Below, piece after piece: positions 1 to 6,397 of a stretch of 10,745 nt of DNA. Source of the stretch: Clostridium sp. UBA5530 (GTDB taxonomy: Bacteria; Bacillota; Clostridia; Clostridiales; Clostridiaceae); contig DINW01000044.1 of NCBI GenBank assembly GCA_002423705.1, positions 34,368-45,112 on the forward strand, written 5' to 3'. The stretch's first letter is position 1; each line of letters opens with the position of its first letter. The notes under the pieces were generated by a model that had not been told where the DNA came from, ran no database searches, and saw nothing but the letters and a program-made list of their open reading frames with translations. Made by a program: the position numbers and the translations under genes.

Positions 1-768
1 TTCCATGTTTATCTTACACACTGCCATAGCAGATGCTTTTCTTAACATTTCAACAGGAATTCCTTTGGCGTTAGCAATACTTCCACCGTATTTGTTGCAT
101 TGTGCTACAGTGTTTGGATCAACAGCAGAAGCTCCGTGAAGAACTATTGGGAATCCTGGTAATTTTTCTTGAATTTCTTCTAGAATATCAAATCTTAATT
201 GAGGATCGAAATCTGGAGGGAACTTAAAAGCACCATGGCTTGTTCCAATAGCTATAGCAAGGGAGTCACATCCAGTTCTCTTAACAAATTCAACAGCTTG
301 TTCAGGATCAGTATATATATGCTTATCTGATTTTACATCATCTTCTACTCCAGCTAAAACTCCTAATTCAGCTTCAACCACAACTCCACGACTGTGAGCA
401 TATTCAACGACTTCCTTTGTAACTCTTACATTTTCTTCAAAATCATAGTGAGAACCGTCTATCATTACGGAGGTAAAGCCAGCATCTATAGCTTCCTTTA
501 CTGAATTCATATCTGGACCGTGATCTAAGTGAAGAGCAATATCTATTCCAGTATCTTCAATTGCAGCATCTACCATAGCCTTTAGATATTTTGGACCAGC
601 GTACTTCATTGCTCCTGTAGAACATTGAAGTATTACTGCAGAGTTGTTAGCCTTAGCAGCATTGACTACTCCTTGAATTATTTCCATGTTGTTAATGTTG
701 AAAGCACCTATAGCATACTTACCTTCGTAAGCTTTTTTGAACATTTCCTTTGTAGTAACTAATGCCAT
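1..768 (-). CDS. fba: Class II fructose-1,6-bisphosphate aldolase (3' end outside window)
   Basis: Cytoplasmic zinc-dependent glycolytic enzyme that interconverts fructose 1,6-bisphosphate with dihydroxyacetone phosphate and glyceraldehyde 3-phosphate. The 256 codons visible begin MALVTTKEMF. Family hallmarks are present: LHLDHGPD with the catalytic Asp82 and metal ligand His83, EAELG at 132-136, GTSHGAF with His178, and LHGAS with His211. The family is usually about 285-310 residues, so roughly 30 C-terminal residues lie beyond position 1. The start at 768 is set by an AAAGGTGG ribosome site (778-785) about 9 nt upstream; an ATG at 771-773 is out of frame and stops at once. A promoter and a direct-repeat operator lie upstream, so this is probably the first gene of its transcript. 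The only oddity is the truncation by the window edge. Confidence 0.97.
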   Translation of the reverse strand, partial: MALVTTKEMFKKAYEGKYAIGAFNINNMEIIQGVVNAAKANNSAVILQCSTGAMKYAGPKYLKAMVDAAIEDTGIDIALHLDHGPDMNSVKEAIDAGFTSVMIDGSHYDFEENVRVTKEVVEYAHSRGVVVEAELGVLAGVEDDVKSDKHIYTDPEQAVEFVKRTGCDSLAIAIGTSHGAFKFPPDFDPQLRFDILEEIQEKLPGFPIVLHGASAVDPNTVAQCNKYGGSIANAKGIPVEMLRKASAMAVCKINME

Positions 769-800
769 AACATTGAACCACCTTTCATATTTAAATTTAA

Positions 801-832
801 CCCTAGTGGGACAAAAATGACACCACTGGGAC
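801..832 (-). promoter_or_regulatory. CggR-like direct-repeat operator in the fba leader
   Basis: Read on the plus strand, TGGGAC occurs at 807-812 and 827-832, exactly 20 nt apart, in the arrangement TGGGAC-N6-GACA-N4-TGGGAC. The B. subtilis CggR operator is known as CGGGAC-N6-TGTC-N4-CGGGAC-N6-TGTC, with the same 20-nt period, and also lies just downstream of its promoter. Here the repeats would lie about 15-45 nt after the predicted start point. CggR is released by fructose 1,6-bisphosphate, the aldolase substrate, so the biology fits. Differences are TGTC replaced by GACA and an orientation opposite to fba. The same bases can also form an RNA hairpin (CCCAGTGG with CCACTAGGG, one bulged A). 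Binding by CggR is inference. Confidence 0.5.
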
Positions 833-853
833 TTATTTTTTATCTACAACTAT

Positions 854-882
854 ATTATAAATGAAAAAAAGTATATTTTCCA
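854..882 (-). promoter_or_regulatory. Sigma-A type promoter of fba
   Basis: On the minus strand a perfect TATAAT (-10, 854-859) is preceded by TGGAAA (-35, 877-882, 4 of 6 matches to TTGACA) with an ideal 17-nt spacer. The predicted start point is near 847, giving a leader of about 80 nt that includes the direct repeats at 801-832. Confidence 0.7.
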
Positions 883-902
883 CTAATTTAAAAATTTAAT
901 AG

Positions 903-1283
903 CTAAAAAATGTTTTGTAAGTTAAATTCGTGGAGCTTTTTTATATTTTCTAGACTGAATTTGAGGGCATGAATACTAGCTAGAGATTGAGTTTTATCCT
1001 TCTCCTTTATAAACTGAGTTAGTTTGTAGACCTCCATCTCCATAATATCTACTTCTTCATGGTTTATGAAAACAGAAGTTAATTTGGACTCCTGTTGTAT
1101 ATGATCCAATAAGTCCATAACACTATTGTAACTCTCTTCCCAATTTTCTTCCACAACTAATTCTTCTAAAGAATCACTTTCTTTAGTGAAATCTTTGCAA
1201 AAATCATTTATGTAGCATAGAGAAATAATAGCTACTGCTATTAGTAAGGCAAACAATATAGAGGATATAAGGGAACTTTTCAT
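903..1283 (-). CDS. DUF4363 family single-pass membrane protein
   Basis: A 126-residue protein with one N-terminal hydrophobic segment (about residues 5-25, SLISSILFALLIAVAIISLC), then a charged, helical, Glu/Lys-rich region. This looks like a small membrane-anchored protein with an extracytoplasmic helical domain. Length, anchor and helical body match DUF4363 proteins, which have no defined biochemical role and often sit beside DUF421 genes in spore-forming Firmicutes. Its ATG overlaps the stop of the DUF421 gene by 4 nt (ATGA, 1280-1283) and its ribosome site AGGAGATAG lies inside that gene, so the two are translationally coupled. The family call is by recognition of pattern and context; the function is unknown. 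Confidence 0.75.
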   Translation of the reverse strand: MKSSLISSILFALLIAVAIISLCYINDFCKDFTKESDSLEELVVEENWEESYNSVMDLLDHIQQESKLTSVFINHEEVDIMEMEVYKLTQFIKEKDKTQSLASIHALKFSLENIKKLHEFNLQNIF

Positions 1284-1924
1284 TTATCACTATCTCCTTT
1301 CTTCTGAAAAAATAAGTTACCATCAGAATTTACAATGGCAAAATCTATATGTTTTTCTGTTAAATTGCTTTTTCTTAGTTCTTCGTGAACCCAAGATTTG
1401 CTTTTTTTATGATAAGCTAAATTATCCTCATAAAAAGTACCGTTGAAGAAAATTACCTTAGGAAGCACTTTATTGTTATATTCCTTATTAGGAATTACAG
1501 AAAGCTTTCCATTGGTTTCTAAAATACCATATTCAACTTCGCATAAATCCAAATAGCCAGCAACTCTTAGTTCTTCTAAGAGCTCATTTAAAGTAAGTTT
1601 TTGATTTTTAAGTTGAGTAAGGTTTACTACTCCTTTTCTTATAAGGACTGTTGCTTGGCCATCAACTATTTTTCTAAACTTTCTATGGCGGAATTGAAAC
1701 TCGGATATTAAAATCTGCATAATTAATACAGTTACAATTGGAGTTATTCCGTTTATTAAAGGAAGTCTAATGTCTTGCATGGGAAGGGTTGCTAAATCAG
1801 ATATCATAATGGCTATTACAAGCTCGTAGGGTTCCAGTTCGCCAACTTGCCTTTTCCCCATAAGTCTTATTATAAATACAACTAGAGAATATAAAATTGC
1901 TGTTCTAACTAAAAATATGAACAT
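1280..1924 (-). CDS. DUF421 (YetF-like) membrane protein
   Basis: A 214-residue protein with three predicted membrane helices in the first 80 residues (about 3-20, 35-53 and 58-78), followed by a soluble domain that extends into the cytoplasm in known relatives. The RLMGKRQVGELEPYELVIAI stretch and the later DGQATVLIRKG segment are typical of the DUF421/YetF family. B. subtilis has several paralogues, and the related 2Duf protein affects spore heat resistance through the inner membrane; a molecular activity is not established. The start has a strong GGGAGGTGAT ribosome site 8 nt upstream. It is first in an operon with the DUF4363 gene, transcribed away from the nucleoside kinase. I found no convincing promoter of its own. 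Confidence 0.88.
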   Translation of the reverse strand: MFIFLVRTAILYSLVVFIIRLMGKRQVGELEPYELVIAIMISDLATLPMQDIRLPLINGITPIVTVLIMQILISEFQFRHRKFRKIVDGQATVLIRKGVVNLTQLKNQKLTLNELLEELRVAGYLDLCEVEYGILETNGKLSVIPNKEYNNKVLPKVIFFNGTFYEDNLAYHKKSKSWVHEELRKSNLTEKHIDFAIVNSDGNLFFQKKGDSDK

Positions 1925-1996
1925 AAACCTATCACCTCCCTTATATAATGTGTATATATTTAGATTTTTATCCCATGACTATACTATATAGTTTCC

Positions 1997-2036
1997 ATGA
2001 AGTTTAAACTATATCTAAGCCTTAGTTGAACTTCAT
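1997..2036. repeat. Inverted repeat in the divergent intergenic region
   Basis: ATGAAGTT (1997-2004) is the exact reverse complement of AACTTCAT (2029-2036). The inner AACT (2007-2010) can also pair with AGTT (2024-2027), giving a bulged stem of about 12 bp with a 13-nt loop. It lies between the divergent DUF421 and nucleoside kinase genes, just upstream of the candidate kinase promoter. It could be a protein-binding site; no T-tract follows, so it is not a terminator. Confidence 0.4.
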
Positions 2037-2045
2037 AATTAACTC

Positions 2046-2072
2046 TTGACCCTAGATGTTAAATAATATAAT
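2046..2072 (+). promoter_or_regulatory. Candidate promoter of the nucleoside kinase
   Basis: TTGACC (2046-2051, 5 of 6 matches to TTGACA) is followed after 15 nt by a perfect TATAAT (2067-2072). The spacer is short. A second TATAAT at 2074-2079 is too far away (22 nt) to pair with the same -35, so the exact start point is uncertain. Confidence 0.45.
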
Positions 2073-2158
2073 TTATAATCATATAAGGAAAGATTTATTT
2101 AAGGCAATGAAAGTTAAAAAAAGTGGTATATTACTCAATGTTTAAAGGGGGCTTTAAA

Positions 2159-3817
2159 ATGTCAACAGTGAAGTTAAATCTAAAAAATATAGGCACAATA
2201 GATATTAAAGAAGGCACTACAGCCTTTGAAATTGTAAAAGAATATTATAGCTATGTGGATATTCCAATAGTATTAGCCAAGGTAAACAATGACTATGTAG
2301 AACTTAGAGAACCTATTGAAAAAGAAGGAAACTTTGAACCTATTACCATTGAAGATACCATTGGAAATAGAACTTATTCTAGAACTGTACAATTTATTTT
2401 TATTAAGGCAGTGTATGATTTATTTAAAGACTGCAAAGTAGTTATAGAACATTCTCTAGATAAGGGGATATATGGAGAAATTCATAAAGAGAAGGCTTTA
2501 GACCAGGAGGATATAGAAGCAATAAATAGAAGGATGAAGGAAATCATAGATGCAGACATTATCATAGAAAAGTCTAGGGTAGATGTAGATAAAGCTATAG
2601 ATATATTTGATGATTATGGACTGGAAGATAAAAAAAGGCTATTAAGAAATATAAATAAAAAGGATGTAACTCTATATAATATTCAGGGGAGATATGATTA
2701 TTTCTTTGGGTTTCTTGCACATTCTACGGGATCAATAAAGAATTTTCAAGTTATATTTTATGATCCAGGATTCCTTATAAGATTTCCTAGGGAGGAAAAC
2801 CCTAGAAATATACTGCCCTTTGTAGAACATAAAAAGTTAAATTCTATATTTAAAGAAACTGAAGAATGGTTAAATATACTGAACGTTGCAGATGTAGGAG
2901 CATTAAATGAAAAGATTTTAAATGGGGATGCCAATGAACTTATAATGGTAACAGAAGCACTCCATGAAAAGAAAATTGCAAATATAGCAGACATGATTAA
3001 GGAGAAAAATGAGGTAAAGGTAGTACTTATTGCAGGACCATCTTCTTCAGGAAAAACTACCTTCGCAAATAGATTAAGTATTCAGCTTAGGGTAAACGGA
3101 TTGATACCTATAGCCATAAGTTTGGATGACTATTTTGTAGATAGAGATAAGTCCCCTAGAGATGAAAATGGAGAATTGGATTTCGAATCTATATATGCAC
3201 TAGATTTGGAATTGTTCAATAAGGACCTTCTTATGCTTATGGAAGGGAAAGAAGTGGAGATACCTACTTATAACTTTAAATCTGGTACTAGGCAATGGCT
3301 AGGTCACAAGATAAAATTACCTCAAAATGGAGTGTTAGTTATAGAGGGGATACATGGATTAAACAATATGCTTACATCATCCATACAATCAAAAAATAAA
3401 TTCAAGATATATATAAGTGCATTGACTCAACTAAATTTAGATAGTCATAATAGGATAGCTACCACAGATATAAGAAGAATAAGAAGAATAGTAAGGGACT
3501 TTTTGTCAAGGGGATATGGTGGAGAAACCACTTTAAACATGTGGCCTTCTGTAAAAAGAGGGGAAGAAAAAAATATATTTATATTTCAAGAAGAAGCTGA
3601 TGTTATGTTTAATTCCACATTGGTTTATGAACTTTGCATATTAAAAAAGTATGCTTTAGAAGAATTAAGGAAGATATCACCTACAAGCAGTACTTATTAT
3701 GAAGCAACCAGACTTATTAGTTTTTTAAACCTTTTTAAGGATATTGATAAAGAATTGGTGCCATCTAACTCCATATTAAGAGAATTTATAGGGGGAAGTA
3801 TATTTTACAAATACTAA
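2159..3817 (+). CDS. Nucleoside (uridine-type) kinase with TGS/SAD N-terminal domains
   Basis: A 552-residue fusion. The C-terminal half is a P-loop kinase of the uridine kinase/phosphoribulokinase family. It has Walker A GPSSSGKTTF beginning at Gly293, then SLDDYFVDRD with the acceptor-binding Asp pair, PTYNFKSGTR, and VIEGIHGLN as the Walker B-like strand. It would phosphorylate a nucleoside or similar substrate with ATP in the cytoplasm. The first 60 or so residues resemble a TGS domain (GTTAFEIVKEYY) and about 65-220 resemble the second additional domain of threonyl-tRNA synthetase, with the usual HxxxH editing motif not evident. This arrangement is common in Clostridia. I chose the ATG at 2159 because AAAGGGGG lies 7-8 nt upstream; an in-frame GTG at 2123 lacks a ribosome site. 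The true substrate is not established. Confidence 0.9.
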   Translation: MSTVKLNLKNIGTIDIKEGTTAFEIVKEYYSYVDIPIVLAKVNNDYVELREPIEKEGNFEPITIEDTIGNRTYSRTVQFIFIKAVYDLFKDCKVVIEHSLDKGIYGEIHKEKALDQEDIEAINRRMKEIIDADIIIEKSRVDVDKAIDIFDDYGLEDKKRLLRNINKKDVTLYNIQGRYDYFFGFLAHSTGSIKNFQVIFYDPGFLIRFPREENPRNILPFVEHKKLNSIFKETEEWLNILNVADVGALNEKILNGDANELIMVTEALHEKKIANIADMIKEKNEVKVVLIAGPSSSGKTTFANRLSIQLRVNGLIPIAISLDDYFVDRDKSPRDENGELDFESIYALDLELFNKDLLMLMEGKEVEIPTYNFKSGTRQWLGHKIKLPQNGVLVIEGIHGLNNMLTSSIQSKNKFKIYISALTQLNLDSHNRIATTDIRRIRRIVRDFLSRGYGGETTLNMWPSVKRGEEKNIFIFQEEADVMFNSTLVYELCILKKYALEELRKISPTSSTYYEATRLISFLNLFKDIDKELVPSNSILREFIGGSIFYKY

Positions 3818-3819
3818 AA

Positions 3820-3847
3820 TTAATATATAATATGACTGGGCTATAAT
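3820..3847 (+). promoter_or_regulatory. Possible promoter of sdaAB-sdaAA
   Basis: TATAAT at 3842-3847 is preceded by TTAATA (3820-3825, 4 of 6 matches to TTGACA) with a 16-nt spacer. It sits directly after the kinase stop, so read-through from the kinase is also possible. Confidence 0.35.
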
Positions 3848-3923
3848 TTAATCATCAATTTTAAAAGTATTAAAAGAAGTCCTTAGGAGAAAATATAAGA
3901 AACAACAGCATAAGGAGAAAATC

Positions 3924-4607
3924 ATGAAAAGATACGGAGTATTTGATATTTTAGGACCTATAATGATAGGCCCCTCTAGTTCTCACACTGCAGGGGCAGC
4001 AAGGCTTGGAAGGTTAGCAAGGACCATAACTGATGGGGAGATAAAAAAAGTTACTTTTATGCTACATGGATCTTTTTCAAAAACCTATAGAGGCCATGGT
4101 ACAGACAGAGCATTGGTAGCAGGAATTTTGGGAATGGCTCCTTGGGATGAAAGACTTAGAGATTCATTACAAATAGCTAAGGATCAAGGTGTAGACATAG
4201 AGTTTAAAGAAGCAGATTTGGGAGATGTACATCCTAATACAGTTAAGTTTGTTATATATAAAGAAGATGGCAGTATTACCACCATAATGGGATCCTCCAT
4301 AGGTGGAGGAAATGTAGTTATAACGGAAGTAGAGGGAGAAAAAATACAATTTACAGGAGAATATCCAACTATAATAATTCATCATATTGATAAACCAGGC
4401 ATGATCTCAAAAGTAACCTCTTTATTATATGAAAACAAAATAAATATAGCTTTTATGAAGGTATTTAGAAGCAGCAAAGGTGCCGTTGCTACCATGATAT
4501 TTGAAACGGATCATGAGCTTCCTGAGAATATAGTTGAAACTATAGAAAAATTGCCCAATATAGAGAAGGTTAGAGTTATTAACCCTGTGGAGGAAGGAGA
4601 AGACTAA
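3924..4607 (+). CDS. sdaAB: L-serine dehydratase, iron-sulfur-dependent, beta subunit
   Basis: Beta subunit of the [4Fe-4S] L-serine ammonia-lyase, which converts L-serine to pyruvate and ammonia in the cytoplasm without pyridoxal phosphate. The 227 residues begin with the family signature GPIMIGPSSSHTAGAARLG (11-29), followed by HGSFSKTYRGHGTDRALVAG (48-67). A C-terminal ACT domain (about 147-220, starting YPTIIIHHIDKPGMISKV) probably binds serine or another small ligand as a regulatory site. Length is normal for a split enzyme. The ribosome site AAGGAGAAAATC directly precedes the ATG, and a copy of AGGAGAAAAT lies 28 nt further upstream. The stop is one base from the alpha-subunit start, so the subunits should be made together. 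Confidence 0.95.
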   Translation: MKRYGVFDILGPIMIGPSSSHTAGAARLGRLARTITDGEIKKVTFMLHGSFSKTYRGHGTDRALVAGILGMAPWDERLRDSLQIAKDQGVDIEFKEADLGDVHPNTVKFVIYKEDGSITTIMGSSIGGGNVVITEVEGEKIQFTGEYPTIIIHHIDKPGMISKVTSLLYENKINIAFMKVFRSSKGAVATMIFETDHELPENIVETIEKLPNIEKVRVINPVEEGED

Positions 4608-4608
4608 A

Positions 4609-5484
4609 GTGTATATAAGTAGCGGAAAACAACTTATCGAAGTATGCAATAAAAACAATATAACTATAGGAGAATTTGCTATAAGAAATGAAGTAGAGGA
4701 AACAGGTCTTCCTAGAGAAAAGGTTATTGAAAAAATGAAAAAAAATCTTAAGGTAATGAAAAACTCCGCCAGCTATGGATTAAATAATAAAGTTATATCC
4801 GTAAGTGGACTTATAGGAGGAGATGCTAAAAGATTAAATGAATATAGTGATACAGGACATGGATTAAGTGGAAATGTTATGGTGAAGGCCATGGCAAGAG
4901 CACTATCCTGCTCAGAAGTAAATGCTTCTATGGGTAAAATAGTGGCATGCCCTACAGCAGGATCTTGTGGTATAATCCCAGCGGTGATAACTACAGTAGG
5001 AGAGGCGTTAAACAAAAGTGATGATGAACTTGTGGAAGCTTTGTTTTGTTCTTCTGCCATAGGTATTGTTATAGCCCAGAATGCATGTATAGCAGGAGCC
5101 GAGGGTGGATGCCAAGCAGAGTGTGGTTCAGCAGCAGCTATGGCTTGTGGAGCCATAGTTGAACTTATGGGAGGTTCACCAGATATGTCCTTGAATGGGG
5201 CCGCAATAGTGATAAAAAATATTTTAGGATTGGTGTGTGATCCTATAGCAGGTTTGGTAGAAGTCCCTTGTGCAAAGAGAAATGCTGCAGGGGCTGTAAG
5301 CGCTATAACTACAGCAGATATGGTTATGGCGGGCATTGTTAGTAAAATACCCTTTGATGATGTAGTATCTGCCATGTATAAGGTTGGAAAAGCTTTGCCA
5401 CCAGAACTTAGAGAAACTGCATTGGGTGGATTAGCAGCTACACCTACAGGGATAAAGTTAAAAGAAGAAATACTAGGCAATTAA
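4609..5484 (+). CDS. sdaAA: L-serine dehydratase, iron-sulfur-dependent, alpha subunit
   Basis: Catalytic subunit of 291 residues that carries the [4Fe-4S] cluster. CPTAGSCGIIPAV (114-126) is the family signature. Three cysteines, Cys168 in GCQAEC, Cys210 and Cys221 in CDPIAGLVEVPC, show the 42 and 11 residue spacing of the three cluster ligands of the single-chain Legionella enzyme, leaving one iron open for substrate as in aconitase. The start is GTG at 4609, one base after sdaAB, and its ribosome site (GGAAGGAG, 4592-4599) lies inside the sdaAB 3' end, which points to coupling. A terminator follows. Such oxygen-sensitive enzymes suit an anaerobe fermenting serine. A long open frame on the opposite strand here is a shadow of the codon pattern. 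Confidence 0.96.
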   Translation: MYISSGKQLIEVCNKNNITIGEFAIRNEVEETGLPREKVIEKMKKNLKVMKNSASYGLNNKVISVSGLIGGDAKRLNEYSDTGHGLSGNVMVKAMARALSCSEVNASMGKIVACPTAGSCGIIPAVITTVGEALNKSDDELVEALFCSSAIGIVIAQNACIAGAEGGCQAECGSAAAMACGAIVELMGGSPDMSLNGAAIVIKNILGLVCDPIAGLVEVPCAKRNAAGAVSAITTADMVMAGIVSKIPFDDVVSAMYKVGKALPPELRETALGGLAATPTGIKLKEEILGN

Positions 5485-5497
5485 AAATATAATTAAG

Positions 5498-5550
5498 AAA
5501 CATAGGTGTTATATCTTATTGCAAGAAGATTTCATCTATGTTTTTTATTT
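5498..5550 (+). terminator. Intrinsic terminator of sdaAB-sdaAA
   Basis: An 11-bp stem (5498-5508 with 5533-5543, one G-U pair) encloses a loop that can itself pair ATCTT (5512-5516) with AAGAT (5526-5530). It overlaps and runs into a T-rich tract at 5541-5550, 14 nt after the sdaAA stop. Confidence 0.7.
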
Positions 5551-5569
5551 GCAAATATTATTCCATAAA

Positions 5570-5598
5570 TTGTAACCATTATTAAGGTTATGAATAAT
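5570..5598 (+). promoter_or_regulatory. Rubrerythrin promoter with palindrome in the spacer
   Basis: TTGTAA (-35, 5570-5575) and AATAAT (-10, 5593-5598) are 17 nt apart. Between and partly overlapping them is TAACC-N8-GGTTA (5573-5590), an 18-bp palindrome matching its own complement at 14 of 18 positions. A protein bound here would block RNA polymerase. PerR is a natural suspect because it controls rubrerythrin-type genes in clostridia, but the sequence is not a clear TTATAATNATTATAA PerR box, so the regulator is unassigned. Confidence 0.55.
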
Positions 5599-5635
5599 CT
5601 ATATAGAGAAAGAACTTTAGGAGGAATTTAAATCT

Positions 5636-6172
5636 ATGGATATAAAGGGCTCAAAAACAGAAAAAAATCTCTTGATGACCTTTGCAGGGGAAGCTAGAGC
5701 CAGAGATAAATATGATTTCTATGGAGAAAAGGCAAATCAAGAAGGCTTTCAGTATATAGGAGATGTGTTTAAGGAAACAGCTCTTAATGAATATGCTCAT
5801 GCTAGAGAGGCATATGGAAGATTCCTAAAAAAAGTAAGGAATACAGAAATGAATTTATTAGATGCTGCTCAAGGGGAATCAGAGGAAAGTAATAATATAT
5901 ATAAAGAGTTTGAAAAAACAGCAAGAATGGAAGGCTTTGAAGAAGCAGCAAATTTCTTCAAAGAACTTGCAGAAGTAGAAGAAAATCATGAAAAGAGATT
6001 TATGGACATATATAATCAGCTAAAGGCTGGAACTTTATATAAGAAGGACAAACCTTCTATGTGGCAATGTACTAATTGTGGATATATATACGAAGGTACA
6101 GAAGTGCCAGCACAATGTCCTTTATGCAAATTCCCAAGGGGGTATTTTGCTCCTTATTGTGAAAAGCATTAG
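5636..6172 (+). CDS. rbr: Rubrerythrin
   Basis: Cytoplasmic peroxidase of 178 residues that reduces hydrogen peroxide to water with electrons from NADH-linked donors or rubredoxin. The N-terminal ferritin-like four-helix domain (about 1-130) carries diiron ligands, including Glu19 in GEARARDKY, the ExxH pair Glu52/His55 and the ExxH pair Glu115/His118. The C-terminal rubredoxin domain (143-178) has its iron ligands as CTNC (145-148) and CPLC (161-164). Domain order and length are those of classical rubrerythrin, not the reverse form. The start follows TAGGAGGAAT by a normal distance. It is probably first in a transcript with the two genes downstream, and its promoter holds a palindromic operator candidate. 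Confidence 0.96.
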   Translation: MDIKGSKTEKNLLMTFAGEARARDKYDFYGEKANQEGFQYIGDVFKETALNEYAHAREAYGRFLKKVRNTEMNLLDAAQGESEESNNIYKEFEKTARMEGFEEAANFFKELAEVEENHEKRFMDIYNQLKAGTLYKKDKPSMWQCTNCGYIYEGTEVPAQCPLCKFPRGYFAPYCEKH

Positions 6173-6187
6173 GAAGGAGGATAAAAA

Positions 6188-6397
6188 GTGATAATAGCAT
6201 ATCCTAAATATTTTATAATGCCAGTTATTATGGAGGATGATTTTGAATTAAACCATACTGGACGGACCATGTATAGAAATGAAGATATAGATAAAGTAAA
6301 CCAAGGATATAAAGAAAAAACTATAAAGGATGAATTTAAGGAAATAGATTATGAATACATTAATGAAGAAATTAGACAAAGGCACTATAACTTCTAA
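6188..6397 (+). CDS. Small protein of unknown function, overlapping the antiporter gene
   Basis: A 69-residue frame starting at GTG 6188 behind an excellent ribosome site (GGAAGGAGGAT, 6171-6181), 15 nt after the rubrerythrin stop. The protein has a short hydrophobic start (MIIAYPKYFIMPVIM) and then a highly charged, Asp/Glu/Lys/Tyr-rich tail. I see no known domain, metal motif or signal peptide. It ends inside the next gene, sharing 47 nt with it in another frame. The strong ribosome site and tight spacing argue that it is translated, perhaps partly to couple expression of the antiporter. I do not recognise it and assign no function. Confidence 0.6.
   Translation: MIIAYPKYFIMPVIMEDDFELNHTGRTMYRNEDIDKVNQGYKEKTIKDEFKEIDYEYINEEIRQRHYNF

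Noticed and set aside
881..903. AT palindrome after the DUF4363 stop as a terminator
   Set aside because: The stem is imperfect and AT-only, with no following T-tract, and it overlaps the fba -35 region; read-through into fba cannot be excluded.
2123..2158. GTG at 2123 as start of the nucleoside kinase
   Set aside because: The ATG at 2159 has AAAGGGGG at proper distance, and the extra 12 residues are translated from that ribosome-site region.
4773..5480. Long open frame (235 codons) on the minus strand opposite sdaAA
   Set aside because: It lies wholly antisense to a clear SdaAA with cluster cysteines; the product is low-complexity Ala/Pro/Ser with no ribosome site, as expected of a shadow frame.
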